Shown piece after piece: positions 7,961 through 16,363 of a DNA stretch of 64,000 nucleotides. Each line of letters starts with the position of its first letter. The stretch's first letter is position 1. The notes under the pieces were generated by a model, which had not been told where the DNA came from, did no database searches, and worked only from the letters and a program-made list of their open reading frames with translations. The position numbers were made by a program, and so were the translations under genes. Source of the DNA: CAZGXI01 sp964529715 (lineage in GTDB: Bacteria > Chloroflexota > Anaerolineae > Aggregatilineales > Ch27); contig CAZGXI010000002.1 in the NCBI GenBank assembly GCA_964529715.1, positions 124,001 through 188,000 on the forward strand, written 5' to 3'.

Positions 7961-10900
7961 ATGGCGCTGGATGATTTCCTGTTCCGTGAAGACCTGACCG
8001 TACTTGACCCGGATGTTGCCGCCCTGATCGGCTTCGAGGAAGCACGCCAGGCGCGCCGTTTGATCTTGATCCCCTCCGAAGCCACCGTCCCGGCAGCCGC
8101 CCGTTTGGCCGCTGCCTCCGTCTTCCACCACATTTACGCCGAAGGCTATCCCCTGGACTCGACGCGCTCGCTTACTCAGGCTGAAATCCTGGACTATGAG
8201 GCGCGGCTGGCCGAGTATCGCCGCTACGCCGACGAGCGGTACTACAAAGGCACAGAATATGCCGACATCGTCGAGGCGCTGGCCCGCCGCCGCGCTGCCG
8301 AACTGTTCGCCACAGACGCCATTCCCGCAGAGCGCCTGTGGGTGAACGTGCAGCCGCTTTCGGGTGCGCCGGCCAACAACGCGGTGTATGCCGCCCTGGT
8401 CGAACCAGGCGCGACGGTGATGGGCATGGACCTGCTGCACGGTGGCCACCTGACACACGGCAGCCCGGTCAACCGCAGTGGACTCAACTACACCATCGTC
8501 AGCTACGGCGTTGATCCCCAGACCGAACGCCTGGACTACGATGCGATTCAAAAGCTGGCCGAACAGCATCGTCCTAAGATGATCATCGCCGGGTTTACCA
8601 GCTACCCCTACGTGCCAGACTGGGCGCGCTTCCGCCAGATCGCCGACTCCGTCGGCGCATTTCTCCTGGCCGACATCGCCCACATTGCCGGGATGGTCGC
8701 TGCCAACGTGCTGCCCAGTCCTGTTGGACACGCTCACGTGATCAGCTTCACCACGCACAAGACGCTGCAAGCGCCACGCGGTGCGGTGTTGATCACCACC
8801 GACGAGAAGATCGCGCGCAAGCTGGATCGCGCCATCTTTCCCGGCGAACAGGGCGGCCCGCACATCAATACGATTGCCGGGCTGGCCGTCGCTTTCAAGA
8901 TTGCCACGACCGACAAATTCCGTCGTCTCCAGACCCAGATCGTGCACAACGCCGTCCGACTGGCCGAACAACTTGCCGCGCGTGGCTTCCACATCGCCTA
9001 CGGTGGGACGGAAACCCACATGCTGCTGCTGGATTGCAAGAGTGTGAAAGGGCCAGATGGAACCATCCTCAGCGGCGACATGGCTGCCCGTCTGCTGGAC
9101 CTGGCCGGCATTGTGGTCAACCGTAACACCATCCCCGGCGATACAAGCGCCTTCCGCGCGACGGGCATCCGCATGGGCACACCCTGGGTTACCCAGCGCG
9201 GCTTCAAAGAGCCGCAGATCGACCGTCTGGCGGACTGTATCGCCGAGGTGCTGCACGCCGCCCGGCCCTATAGCTACATCGGCAAGCACAGTCGTGACCA
9301 ATGGCGCAGCAAGGTCGATTTCGACGCGCTTCAGCACGCCGCTGTCCAGGTCCGCGACCTGGCCGCCGAAGCCGGGATCGACATCCCCGGCCCGGCAAAC
9401 ATCGGCTATCCCCACACCTATTACACCGATGATGGACTAGATGCGAAAAGCTGGCGCGTGTTGGAAATCGTGGGCGCAGAGGCGCAAAACTTCCTGAACT
9501 GGGCCACGACCAACGATGTAACCCGGCTGGAAATCGGCAAAGCGCAGCCGACCTGGCTGCTCAACCCCGACGGATCGCCGATCAGCAAGGGCGTGCTCGA
9601 ACGGACCAGCGAAACGGCCTACCGCCTGCACGTGGCAGAAAATGCGGGCCGCGCCGCTGCATGGTTGCGCGCCCTGTCAGATGGTTTTGTGCAGTTCGAC
9701 CCAGCAGACCTGCATGGCAAGCTGCCCGGCCCAGTGATTGTGCGCCTGCTGGAGCCAGTGGCCAATCAGCCAGTTCACGTTCAGGGCGACGGTTACGCCG
9801 CCGACAAGGTATACTTCATCGGCGTCAACGGCGCGCAGTACGTCGGTCCGAAGGCCGCCCCCCTGCCCCGCTTCACCTGGACCGAGCCGACGGACGCGCC
9901 GCTCAAAAAGACGACCCTCCACGCGCTGCACCGCGAACTCGGCGCGAAGATGGTTCCCTTCGCCGGGTGGGATATGCCCGTCTGGTATTCCAGCGTCGGC
10001 GAAGAACACACCGCCGTCCGCCAGGGCGCGGGCCTGTTCGACGTGAGTCACATGGGCGTGTGGGACCTCAAGGGCAAGGGTGCAGAAACCTTCCTCGACA
10101 TTGTAACGGCCAACGACGTGCGCGCCCTGGAAGTCGGGCAGGCACACTACAGCTATCTGCTCGGCGTCGATGGCATCCCTATCGACGACATCTTCGTGTA
10201 CCGCCTGGGCCAGGACGAGTTCATGATCGTCGTGAACGCCAGCAACGACGACAAAGACTGGGCCTGGGTCAACGGGATCATGGCGGGTCAGGTGATGATC
10301 GACCCGGCCAACCCCGGCGGCACGGCCCCCGGTCGCCATGACGTAACTCTGCGCAACCTGCGCGACCCGAAGAACGGCGCAGACATGCGCGTAGACATCG
10401 CCTTGCAAGGCCCTAAGAGCCGCGATGTGTTGCTCAGCCTGCACCTCAGCGCCGAGGACAAGGCCAGGATCAAGGCGCTGCCCTGGGCAGGTGTGACGCG
10501 CGCCCAAATCAACGGTTACGATGCGGTGGTGGCGCGCACCGGTTACACAGGCGAGCGCGTGGCCTTCGAGATTTTCGTCCACCCGGACCAGGCTCCAGCC
10601 CTGTTCAAGGACCTGGCGGAAAGCGGCGCGACGCCGTGCGGGCTGGCTGCCCGTGACAGCACGCGCACCGAGGCCGGGCTGCCGCTCTACGGGCACGAAC
10701 TGGCCGGACCGTACCATCTCGGCCCCGCCGACGCGGGATTCGGCAGCTATGTGAAGACGTGGAAGCCGTTCTTCGTCGGCAAACAGGCGTTTCTGGCCCA
10801 CGAGGAAAAGCGCGATGCGATGGTAACGCGCTTCCGCATGGATGCGAAGGGCGTCCGCCCGCCGCAGCAAGGCGACCCGCTGGTGGATCGGCGGGGGCGC

Positions 10901-11125
10901 GTGATCGGTGTCGTGACCAGTTGCAGCATCGACAGCGAAGGCTACCAGTTGGGGCAGGCTTACGTCAAACAGGATTACCTGGAGGAAGGCACACCCGTTG
11001 CCGTGTTTACGGGCGCGGCGAAGATCAAGGCAGGCAAGCCGCTGGGCGAATTGACCATCGGCGATAAGGCCCCCGTCCCTGACCCAGCCACCATCTTGAG
11101 CCGTTTCCCCAAACGCCAAAAGTAA
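7961..11125 (+). CDS. Fused serine hydroxymethyltransferase / glycine cleavage T-protein
   Basis: A 1054-residue fusion. Residues 1 to about 475 are an SHMT domain (HGGHLTHGSPVN; THKT with the PLP lysine at K267). Residues 476-647 are a linker region I cannot assign. Residues 648-1054 are GcvT (FDVSHMG, CGLAARDSTRTEAGLPLYG). GcvT releases methylene-tetrahydrofolate from glycine and SHMT uses it to convert a second glycine to serine, so the fusion joins consecutive steps. The ATG at 7961 follows AAAGGAGC, 10 bases upstream. The other Gcv genes lie about 5 kb downstream on the opposite strand behind a glycine riboswitch; no riboswitch is seen here. The SHMT part has an insert relative to E. coli GlyA. 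Confidence 0.92.
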   Translation: MALDDFLFREDLTVLDPDVAALIGFEEARQARRLILIPSEATVPAAARLAAASVFHHIYAEGYPLDSTRSLTQAEILDYEARLAEYRRYADERYYKGTEYADIVEALARRRAAELFATDAIPAERLWVNVQPLSGAPANNAVYAALVEPGATVMGMDLLHGGHLTHGSPVNRSGLNYTIVSYGVDPQTERLDYDAIQKLAEQHRPKMIIAGFTSYPYVPDWARFRQIADSVGAFLLADIAHIAGMVAANVLPSPVGHAHVISFTTHKTLQAPRGAVLITTDEKIARKLDRAIFPGEQGGPHINTIAGLAVAFKIATTDKFRRLQTQIVHNAVRLAEQLAARGFHIAYGGTETHMLLLDCKSVKGPDGTILSGDMAARLLDLAGIVVNRNTIPGDTSAFRATGIRMGTPWVTQRGFKEPQIDRLADCIAEVLHAARPYSYIGKHSRDQWRSKVDFDALQHAAVQVRDLAAEAGIDIPGPANIGYPHTYYTDDGLDAKSWRVLEIVGAEAQNFLNWATTNDVTRLEIGKAQPTWLLNPDGSPISKGVLERTSETAYRLHVAENAGRAAAWLRALSDGFVQFDPADLHGKLPGPVIVRLLEPVANQPVHVQGDGYAADKVYFIGVNGAQYVGPKAAPLPRFTWTEPTDAPLKKTTLHALHRELGAKMVPFAGWDMPVWYSSVGEEHTAVRQGAGLFDVSHMGVWDLKGKGAETFLDIVTANDVRALEVGQAHYSYLLGVDGIPIDDIFVYRLGQDEFMIVVNASNDDKDWAWVNGIMAGQVMIDPANPGGTAPGRHDVTLRNLRDPKNGADMRVDIALQGPKSRDVLLSLHLSAEDKARIKALPWAGVTRAQINGYDAVVARTGYTGERVAFEIFVHPDQAPALFKDLAESGATPCGLAARDSTRTEAGLPLYGHELAGPYHLGPADAGFGSYVKTWKPFFVGKQAFLAHEEKRDAMVTRFRMDAKGVRPPQQGDPLVDRRGRVIGVVTSCSIDSEGYQLGQAYVKQDYLEEGTPVAVFTGAAKIKAGKPLGELTIGDKAPVPDPATILSRFPKRQK

Positions 11126-11158
11126 GCGCCGGGACGCCGCCACATCAGATGAACACCT

Positions 11159-11195
11159 CAGGGCGACGCATAATCTCGTTAAATGCGTCGCCCTG
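11159..11195. terminator. Long perfect inverted repeat
   Basis: A 13-bp perfect stem (11159-11171 with 11183-11195, core GGGCGACGCAT) and an 11-nt loop lie between convergent genes. There is no T run, so it may be a bidirectional terminator or a REP-like element. Confidence 0.5.
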
Positions 11196-11236
11196 CACTT
11201 GCTAGCGAGTATAAAGCGCCATCGCCGGCAGATAGA

Positions 11237-11647
11237 TTATCCCCCGATAGCCTTGCGAAAAGCCTCTTCAAGTGCATCGACTTCTGTAACCAACGCACGG
11301 CAGATGCGATCAAACTCGGCAGCGGTGATAGCTGATACGGGGAAATTCAACATCGCCGACAAAACGTGCTTGCTACCCACCCCTTCAATGCACCAGAATG
11401 TGCGTTTACTCTTGCTGTTCTGCGTCATCACAATACAAAGCAGCCACTGCGGGAAATCATCGAGCCGTTCAAAAGCGATGATCGAGGGGCAGGAAAACTC
11501 CCAGACATCGTCATACGGGATGATCCAGACCGGTTGAACGCGCCCATTACCCATGTTGAATTTCAACAGGGCATGATTGCCATCCGACTCTGCAATCTTC
11601 AAAGAGGCATCATACGCCAGATGCTTAACCTGACTTTCAAAGTCCAT
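11237..11647 (-). CDS. Hypothetical protein
   Basis: A 136-residue soluble protein I do not recognise. It has an alpha/beta pattern and aromatic-rich segments (VQPVWIIPYDDVWEF, FWCIEGVGSKHVLSAML), with an acidic helical C-terminus. The overall pattern recalls small YbjN- or immunity-type folds, but no diagnostic motif is present. The ATG at 11647 is preferred because AAAGG lies a short distance upstream; the open frame extends further back without support. It is a single gene between SHMT-GcvT and the glycosyltransferase pair, with no operon partner on its strand. Confidence 0.6.
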   Translation of the reverse strand: MDFESQVKHLAYDASLKIAESDGNHALLKFNMGNGRVQPVWIIPYDDVWEFSCPSIIAFERLDDFPQWLLCIVMTQNSKSKRTFWCIEGVGSKHVLSAMLNFPVSAITAAEFDRICRALVTEVDALEEAFRKAIGG

Positions 11648-11782
11648 TGTTCGCGCCTTTCTACAGGATAGGGGGCGATTTTGCGAAGCGGGTTGTAAGT
11701 GGTGATCTTCTGTACAGTGTATTGGTTCATAACTTTTTGGCAAACGCCCCCTTCGCTCTTGCCGCCGACACAGTCGGTTGTG

Positions 11783-11791
11783 TGCTACAAT
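11783..11791 (+). promoter_or_regulatory. Extended -10 promoter, nearly leaderless
   Basis: TGC-TACAAT (-10 at 11786-11791) ends 8 bases before the ATG at 11800, so the transcript would start at or next to the start codon. No Shine-Dalgarno sequence is present. Confidence 0.6.
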
Positions 11792-11799
11792 ACCTTCTC

Positions 11800-13197
11800 A
11801 TGAGTGAGCAACAGGCCGCCCCGGCACTACCGCCAAACACTCAACCGAAGACTTCCCCTTACCCACTAGGTCTTGTCCTGCGGGCAATGGTGGCGGTCTT
11901 CTGTCTCAACGTCATCATCTCGTTCGGCATCGATTACCTATGGGGCAAATACGTCTTCAATCCTGAGAACCCGGCCTATGTCACCTTCCGCAGCACGTGT
12001 TATTGGTCCGGGGATGCACGCACCCTGACACGTATCGCCCTCTACGGCTATTCCGACTGGTTCTACGACCTCTCGCACCGCCACATCACCAACCTGCCAG
12101 ACCGCTCGTGGTGGCCGGTGTTCCCGGTGCTCACCGCCGGGATGATCGCCCTGACGGGCAACGGGCAGTGTTCCGGCTGGTGGGTCAACGTGGTCGCTGT
12201 GACGCTGCTCGTGCCGGTCATCCAGGCGCTCACGAAGACGCGCCGCCTGTCGCTGCTGATCGGGTTGATGTTTATCCCGTTCAGCCTGTGGCTGTACATC
12301 GGGATGGCCGAGGGCGTCTTTCTGCTCTTTTCTGGGCTGCTGTGGCTGGTCTGCTTGCAGGGCCGAAACGGCGTCCGCCGCCGCAACCTTGCCGCCGGGA
12401 TTGGCGCGCTATTACTGGGTGTGTTGGTCGGCCTGACCAAGCCCAACAGTCTGGCGCTGATGCCCGCCTTTCTCGTGCTGGCGATCATGCAGAGCCGGAA
12501 GTATCTGGCCTTCACCCCCTTCCTCTCTTCCCCGCAGGGCAAAAAGGGGCAAGTCCTAAGGGCCAGTCAGCAGTCTGTCCTGCTGGTAAGTGACGGCAAT
12601 CCTGCCTGGGCGTCTGTGCTGGCGGTGGTGGGGATCGCGCTGGGCAACGGCCTATGGATTTATCAGACCAGCGGCTATTACCCGTTTTATGTCGTGATGG
12701 TCCAGCGCACGCTGTGGTTCAAGCAGTTCCGCGCGGGCGATCTCCTGTCGATGCTTAGCTACTTCTACGGCGGCGTGTTCCAGACCTTCGCCAACACGCT
12801 CGACGACTACGGCCTGGTGCGGATCATCCGGCTGACCGCCGTGCTCATGGCCGGAGGGATGATGCTTCAAGGGCTGCGCCCACGCTGGCCGGGCAGCGCC
12901 GCCCGTCCTGTGCCGCTCTATGCTCGCTTCTCGCTACTGGCGGTGCTGGCGCTGATGTTTTCTACCGGGCAGGCGCACGCCATCAACCGCTACGTGATGG
13001 GCAATATCTTCTTCGTAGTGCTGTATTTGCAGTACGTCTACGGCGCAGAGGGTGACCCCCCGCTCTGGCGACTGCGAGCGATCCTGCGGCGCGAGCCGGG
13101 GACGTTCGGCGCGCTGCTCCGGATCGCTGCCTTCTGGCTGGGACCGCTGCTCACACTGATCGTCATGGCAACCGAACCGAGACTGCCGGGGATTTGA
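11800..13197 (+). CDS. GT-C family membrane glycosyltransferase (PIG-V-like), copy 1
   Basis: A 465-residue polytopic membrane protein. The first luminal loop has GDARTLTRIALYGYSDW, like the acidic D-x-Y loop of GT-C mannosyltransferases (PIG-V type, lipid-linked donors). Further conserved segments are LPDRSWWPVFP, CSGWWVN and GMAEGVFLLFSGL. It is closely similar to the gene at 14028 along its length, and both are followed by a homologous anchored protein, so the unit has been duplicated. The ATG at 11800 follows a -10 box by 8 bases. A role in glycosylating a lipid or surface polymer is inferred; donor and acceptor are unknown. Confidence 0.78.
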   Translation: MSEQQAAPALPPNTQPKTSPYPLGLVLRAMVAVFCLNVIISFGIDYLWGKYVFNPENPAYVTFRSTCYWSGDARTLTRIALYGYSDWFYDLSHRHITNLPDRSWWPVFPVLTAGMIALTGNGQCSGWWVNVVAVTLLVPVIQALTKTRRLSLLIGLMFIPFSLWLYIGMAEGVFLLFSGLLWLVCLQGRNGVRRRNLAAGIGALLLGVLVGLTKPNSLALMPAFLVLAIMQSRKYLAFTPFLSSPQGKKGQVLRASQQSVLLVSDGNPAWASVLAVVGIALGNGLWIYQTSGYYPFYVVMVQRTLWFKQFRAGDLLSMLSYFYGGVFQTFANTLDDYGLVRIIRLTAVLMAGGMMLQGLRPRWPGSAARPVPLYARFSLLAVLALMFSTGQAHAINRYVMGNIFFVVLYLQYVYGAEGDPPLWRLRAILRREPGTFGALLRIAAFWLGPLLTLIVMATEPRLPGI

Positions 13198-13200
13198 GTC

Positions 13201-14031
13201 GTGCAAAAACTCTCTTTTCTGCTGGCAGGGATTTTCGTAGCGGCATTGATCGTAGGTATATTCCTGCTGGCAGGTACGCTTGAACCAAAGTACGAACCGT
13301 TCGGCCCCAACCAGCACACAACTTGCGGCCAGCCGGTCACGATGCGCGCCGAGGGTTACAATCTGCTCGGCGGCACCCGCTACGGGCGCGACGCCGATGA
13401 CCCCGGCGATGACATCCCGCTGGCGAACGTGGACCTGTGCGATCCCTTCCTGGAAACCCTGCCCTCCGGCGAGGAACGGCTATGGTTCTGGCTTGAAGTG
13501 GAGGTGATCGGGCAGGTGTTCCCTTATGCCGCCTGGGGCCTGCCCTGGGAAGACGTGGCGCGCGGCAATCCCGCCGACGAGCGCAATCCCATCGACCCGA
13601 TCTGGACGCCGGAATCCGTCTACGGCCTGGCCCACCGGGATTACGCCGGCAGCGAGTGGAGCGGGCGGCGGGCGGAAGTGTGTTCGGATTGGGACGAATC
13701 CGGCCTCAAACAGTTCTTCAACGGCGAACACGGCTTCACCGTACCGGTCGGCACAACGCAGGCCGGCTGGGTATGCCTGACTTTCAGCGCGCCGGAACAC
13801 CCTCACCGGATGCCGGAGGCCCTCTCCGTCACCACGTCGCCGCGCCGCGCCCGGATCACGCGCTGGGTAGACGCTCTGATCTGGATACACGTCGCCCCCA
13901 ACACGGAAGAGGGTGGACACGAAATCCAGGCTGCCGTGCAGGGCCGCGAAGACCGCTGCCGTTATGCTGAGGCGCGCCGTCCCGGCAGCATCCTCCCCGG
14001 CGGCGCGTGTGAAACCCCGTCTATGCCATGA
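13201..14031 (+). CDS. Membrane-anchored protein paired with GT-C enzyme, copy 1
   Basis: A 276-residue protein starting at a GTG 3 bases after the glycosyltransferase stop codon. One N-terminal membrane helix (about 4-24) is followed by an extracytoplasmic domain. Conserved with copy 2 are TCGQPV, RAEGYNLLGGTRYG, a DPGDD segment, CDP, and several further Cys residues likely to form disulfides. I do not recognise the domain. It overlaps the next glycosyltransferase by 4 bases (ATGA), so all four genes are translationally coupled. It could be an acceptor or accessory subunit of the membrane enzyme. Confidence 0.75.
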   Translation: MQKLSFLLAGIFVAALIVGIFLLAGTLEPKYEPFGPNQHTTCGQPVTMRAEGYNLLGGTRYGRDADDPGDDIPLANVDLCDPFLETLPSGEERLWFWLEVEVIGQVFPYAAWGLPWEDVARGNPADERNPIDPIWTPESVYGLAHRDYAGSEWSGRRAEVCSDWDESGLKQFFNGEHGFTVPVGTTQAGWVCLTFSAPEHPHRMPEALSVTTSPRRARITRWVDALIWIHVAPNTEEGGHEIQAAVQGREDRCRYAEARRPGSILPGGACETPSMP

Positions 14032-15398
14032 GCACTGCCGCGCGCTTTCACCAGCAGGCTCACCCTTATCCCTGGGATGCAGTGATCTTGGCAATGCTAC
14101 TCGTCGCCGTGATCGTGGTGCTGGGCAGCTATGCGGTAGACGCCGCCTGGACGATCCGTTGGACTGATGTAGGGCGGCCCGTCGCCGGGCAGTTTCGCGG
14201 CACGTGCTACTGGATGGGTGACGCGCGCCTGTTGGTGCGCATCGCGGGAAACGGCTACTCCGACTACGACGTGAACCTGGCCTATCGCCACCTGACCATT
14301 CTGCCGGACCGCTCATGGTGGCCGGTGTATATCAACCTGACCGCGCTGGCGCTACGTCTGACCGGGGGCGACTACTGCTCTGGCTGGTGGGTGAACCTAC
14401 TCGCCATGATTCTGCTGCCGCCCGTGATCCAGGGCATCACCGGCACACGTCGCCCACTGCTGATGGTCGGGGTGGCGCTGCTGCCCTTCGGCATCTGGCT
14501 GTACGCGGGCATGGCCGAAGGAACGTTTCTGCTGTTCTCCGGGCTGCTGCTGTGGCTATCGCTGCACAGGTCATCGGAACAGTGGGGAATGAACGTCCTG
14601 ACCGGGATCGGAGGGCTGCTGCTGGGCGTGCTGGTCGGCCTGACCAAGCCGAATGCCCTGGCGCTGCTCCCCGGTTTTGCGCTGCTAGGGCTGTCACGGA
14701 CTCTAGAGTACGTTCAAAATCGCGCAGGATCGGCTACCAGGCCGACGCTCTTGAGGTCAATAGTCCGATTGTTGGACGACGCCAATCCCGGCTGGACGGC
14801 GCTGCTGGGCGCGCTGGGTATCCTGGTGGGCCTGGGCCTCTGGTTTTACCAGACCAGCGGGTACTATCCCGGCTACGTACTGATGGCGCAGCGCACGCTG
14901 TGGTACAAGGAGTTCGACGGCGGCAATGTGCTGGCTTTTTTGAACTACCTGGCGCTCGGCTGGCAGAAATTTTTCGGCGGCAAGGGGCTGCCCGACCCGA
15001 CTCCCTGGAATATGGTGGAATTTGCCGTCCTTACGATGATGGGCATCCTGATCACGCGCGACCTGCCACCACGCTGGCCGGACAAAAAGACGCAGGATAC
15101 CCCCCATCGGACTCCACTTTATGCGGCGATTAGTATGCTTACGGTGGCTGCGCTGATGTTCAGCACCGGGCAGGCGCATTCGCTTGAGCGTTACTTTTTG
15201 GGCAATATCTTCTTCGTGATCGCTTTTCTGCGCTACGTCTACGGCGATGCGGATGAGCCGCCGCTGGCAGACCTACCGCACATAGTACGGGCGCGCGAAC
15301 CGGGGGCGCTGCGCGCGGCGCTGCGGCTGGCCGTGTTCGCCTGCGCGCTGGCGCTGATCCCCCTGGAGACGATCATCATGGTCGTATACGGCCTATGA
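14028..15398 (+). CDS. GT-C family membrane glycosyltransferase (PIG-V-like), copy 2
   Basis: A 456-residue polytopic protein and paralogue of the gene at 11800. Shared segments include GTCYWMGDARLLVRIAGNGY, LPDRSWWPVY, CSGWWVN, GMAEGTFLLFSGL and GVLVGLTKPNALAL. The GDAR...GYSDY loop corresponds to the GT-C catalytic acidic loop. C-terminal STGQAHSLERYFLGNIFF is shared with copy 1. Start and stop codons overlap both neighbours. The two copies differ most in the cytoplasmic loops, which may reflect different acceptors. Confidence 0.78.
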   Translation: MSTAARFHQQAHPYPWDAVILAMLLVAVIVVLGSYAVDAAWTIRWTDVGRPVAGQFRGTCYWMGDARLLVRIAGNGYSDYDVNLAYRHLTILPDRSWWPVYINLTALALRLTGGDYCSGWWVNLLAMILLPPVIQGITGTRRPLLMVGVALLPFGIWLYAGMAEGTFLLFSGLLLWLSLHRSSEQWGMNVLTGIGGLLLGVLVGLTKPNALALLPGFALLGLSRTLEYVQNRAGSATRPTLLRSIVRLLDDANPGWTALLGALGILVGLGLWFYQTSGYYPGYVLMAQRTLWYKEFDGGNVLAFLNYLALGWQKFFGGKGLPDPTPWNMVEFAVLTMMGILITRDLPPRWPDKKTQDTPHRTPLYAAISMLTVAALMFSTGQAHSLERYFLGNIFFVIAFLRYVYGDADEPPLADLPHIVRAREPGALRAALRLAVFACALALIPLETIIMVVYGL

Positions 15399-16258
15399 CG
15401 GCAATATTTTCTCCCCGACGTCGCTTCTTGCTGGCCGGAGCGGCGCTTGCCGCCGCCATCATCGCCGCGCTGCTGTGGCTCGGCTCACTGCGCCACGCCC
15501 TGACCCACTTTTCCGCCAATATCCATCAGACCTGTGGACAGCCAGTCAGCCTGCGCGCCGAAGGATACAACCTGCTCGGTGGCACGCGCTATGGAACCGA
15601 CACCGGCGATCCCGGCGATGACGTGGACCTGGCACACCTCGACATCTGCGACCCGGTAGTACAGGTGTTGGCGCATGGCGAGGAACGGCTGTGGTTCTGG
15701 CTGGAGGTCACGGCAACGGGACAGACCTTTCCCTACTATGCCTGGGGAATCCCCGAAGAAGACATTCGCAACCCCAACGCCAATGAGTACCGCGACCCGG
15801 TCGATCCGCTGTGGGACTACCGCGCGATCACGGTCCTGCGCTACGAAGAGGCCGACGGCTACTGGCAAACCGGGCGCGGCGAGCTGTGCCCGCTCGACCC
15901 GGACGAACTACCACCGGTACACCTGTTCATCGACAGCGGCAATGCTTTTCGTATCCCGCTCGGTGGGACGCGGGCGGCCTGGGTGTGCGTGCGGATGGGC
16001 TTCGGCCAGCCGCTGCCAAACGCGCTGGTGATTAACTTCCGCCCGCAGCTTGCCCGCCTGACCCGCTGGGTAGACAAGCCATTCGACATCGCCGAGGATA
16101 CCGAGCCAACTTACACACCGTTTGGTGAGGTGCGACGGCGTTACCTGCTGCCCGTGCTGCATACCAACGAGGAAGTGTGCGCTTACGCACAAGAAACACA
16201 CCCAGAAAGCGTCGGGCCGAATGGCTGCCCGCCCGTGCCGGGAATGGGGAATCCGTAG
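15395..16258 (+). CDS. Membrane-anchored protein paired with GT-C enzyme, copy 2
   Basis: A 287-residue paralogue of the protein at 13201. It has an N-terminal helix after an Arg-rich start (MTAIFSPRRRFLLAGAAL) and the same motifs TCGQPV, LRAEGYNLLGGTRYG, DPGDD, CDP and GEERLWFWLEV. The C-terminal region with VCAYAQ and a final Cys also matches copy 1 (RCRYAE). Start overlaps the preceding stop by 4 bases. Function is unknown. The strict pairing with a GT-C enzyme in both copies indicates that the two proteins work together. Confidence 0.75.
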   Translation: MTAIFSPRRRFLLAGAALAAAIIAALLWLGSLRHALTHFSANIHQTCGQPVSLRAEGYNLLGGTRYGTDTGDPGDDVDLAHLDICDPVVQVLAHGEERLWFWLEVTATGQTFPYYAWGIPEEDIRNPNANEYRDPVDPLWDYRAITVLRYEEADGYWQTGRGELCPLDPDELPPVHLFIDSGNAFRIPLGGTRAAWVCVRMGFGQPLPNALVINFRPQLARLTRWVDKPFDIAEDTEPTYTPFGEVRRRYLLPVLHTNEEVCAYAQETHPESVGPNGCPPVPGMGNP

Positions 16259-16342
16259 GGGCGACGCACGCGCCGTCCCTACGACAGTGGCCGTAGAGCC
16301 TGTGAGCCAGATTTACTCCCCCTCTCCATGAGGGAGAGGGGG
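16255..16342. repeat. Two intergenic palindromes between convergent genes
   Basis: GTAGGG...CCCTAC (16255-16283) is a GC-rich hairpin of the type also seen at 47749 and 53183. A second hairpin, CCCCCTCTCC/GGAGAGGGGG (16318-16342), has a 5-nt loop. They lie between copy 2 of the anchored protein and gcvPB and may act as bidirectional terminators. Confidence 0.5.
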
Positions 16343-16363
16343 TTGCGGGGGTAAGGGCCGAAG

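Noticed and set aside
7931..11143. Two ORFs of nearly 500 residues antisense to SHMT-GcvT
   Set aside because: The coding strand carries clear SHMT and GcvT motifs; the antisense frames are shadows caused by codon bias.
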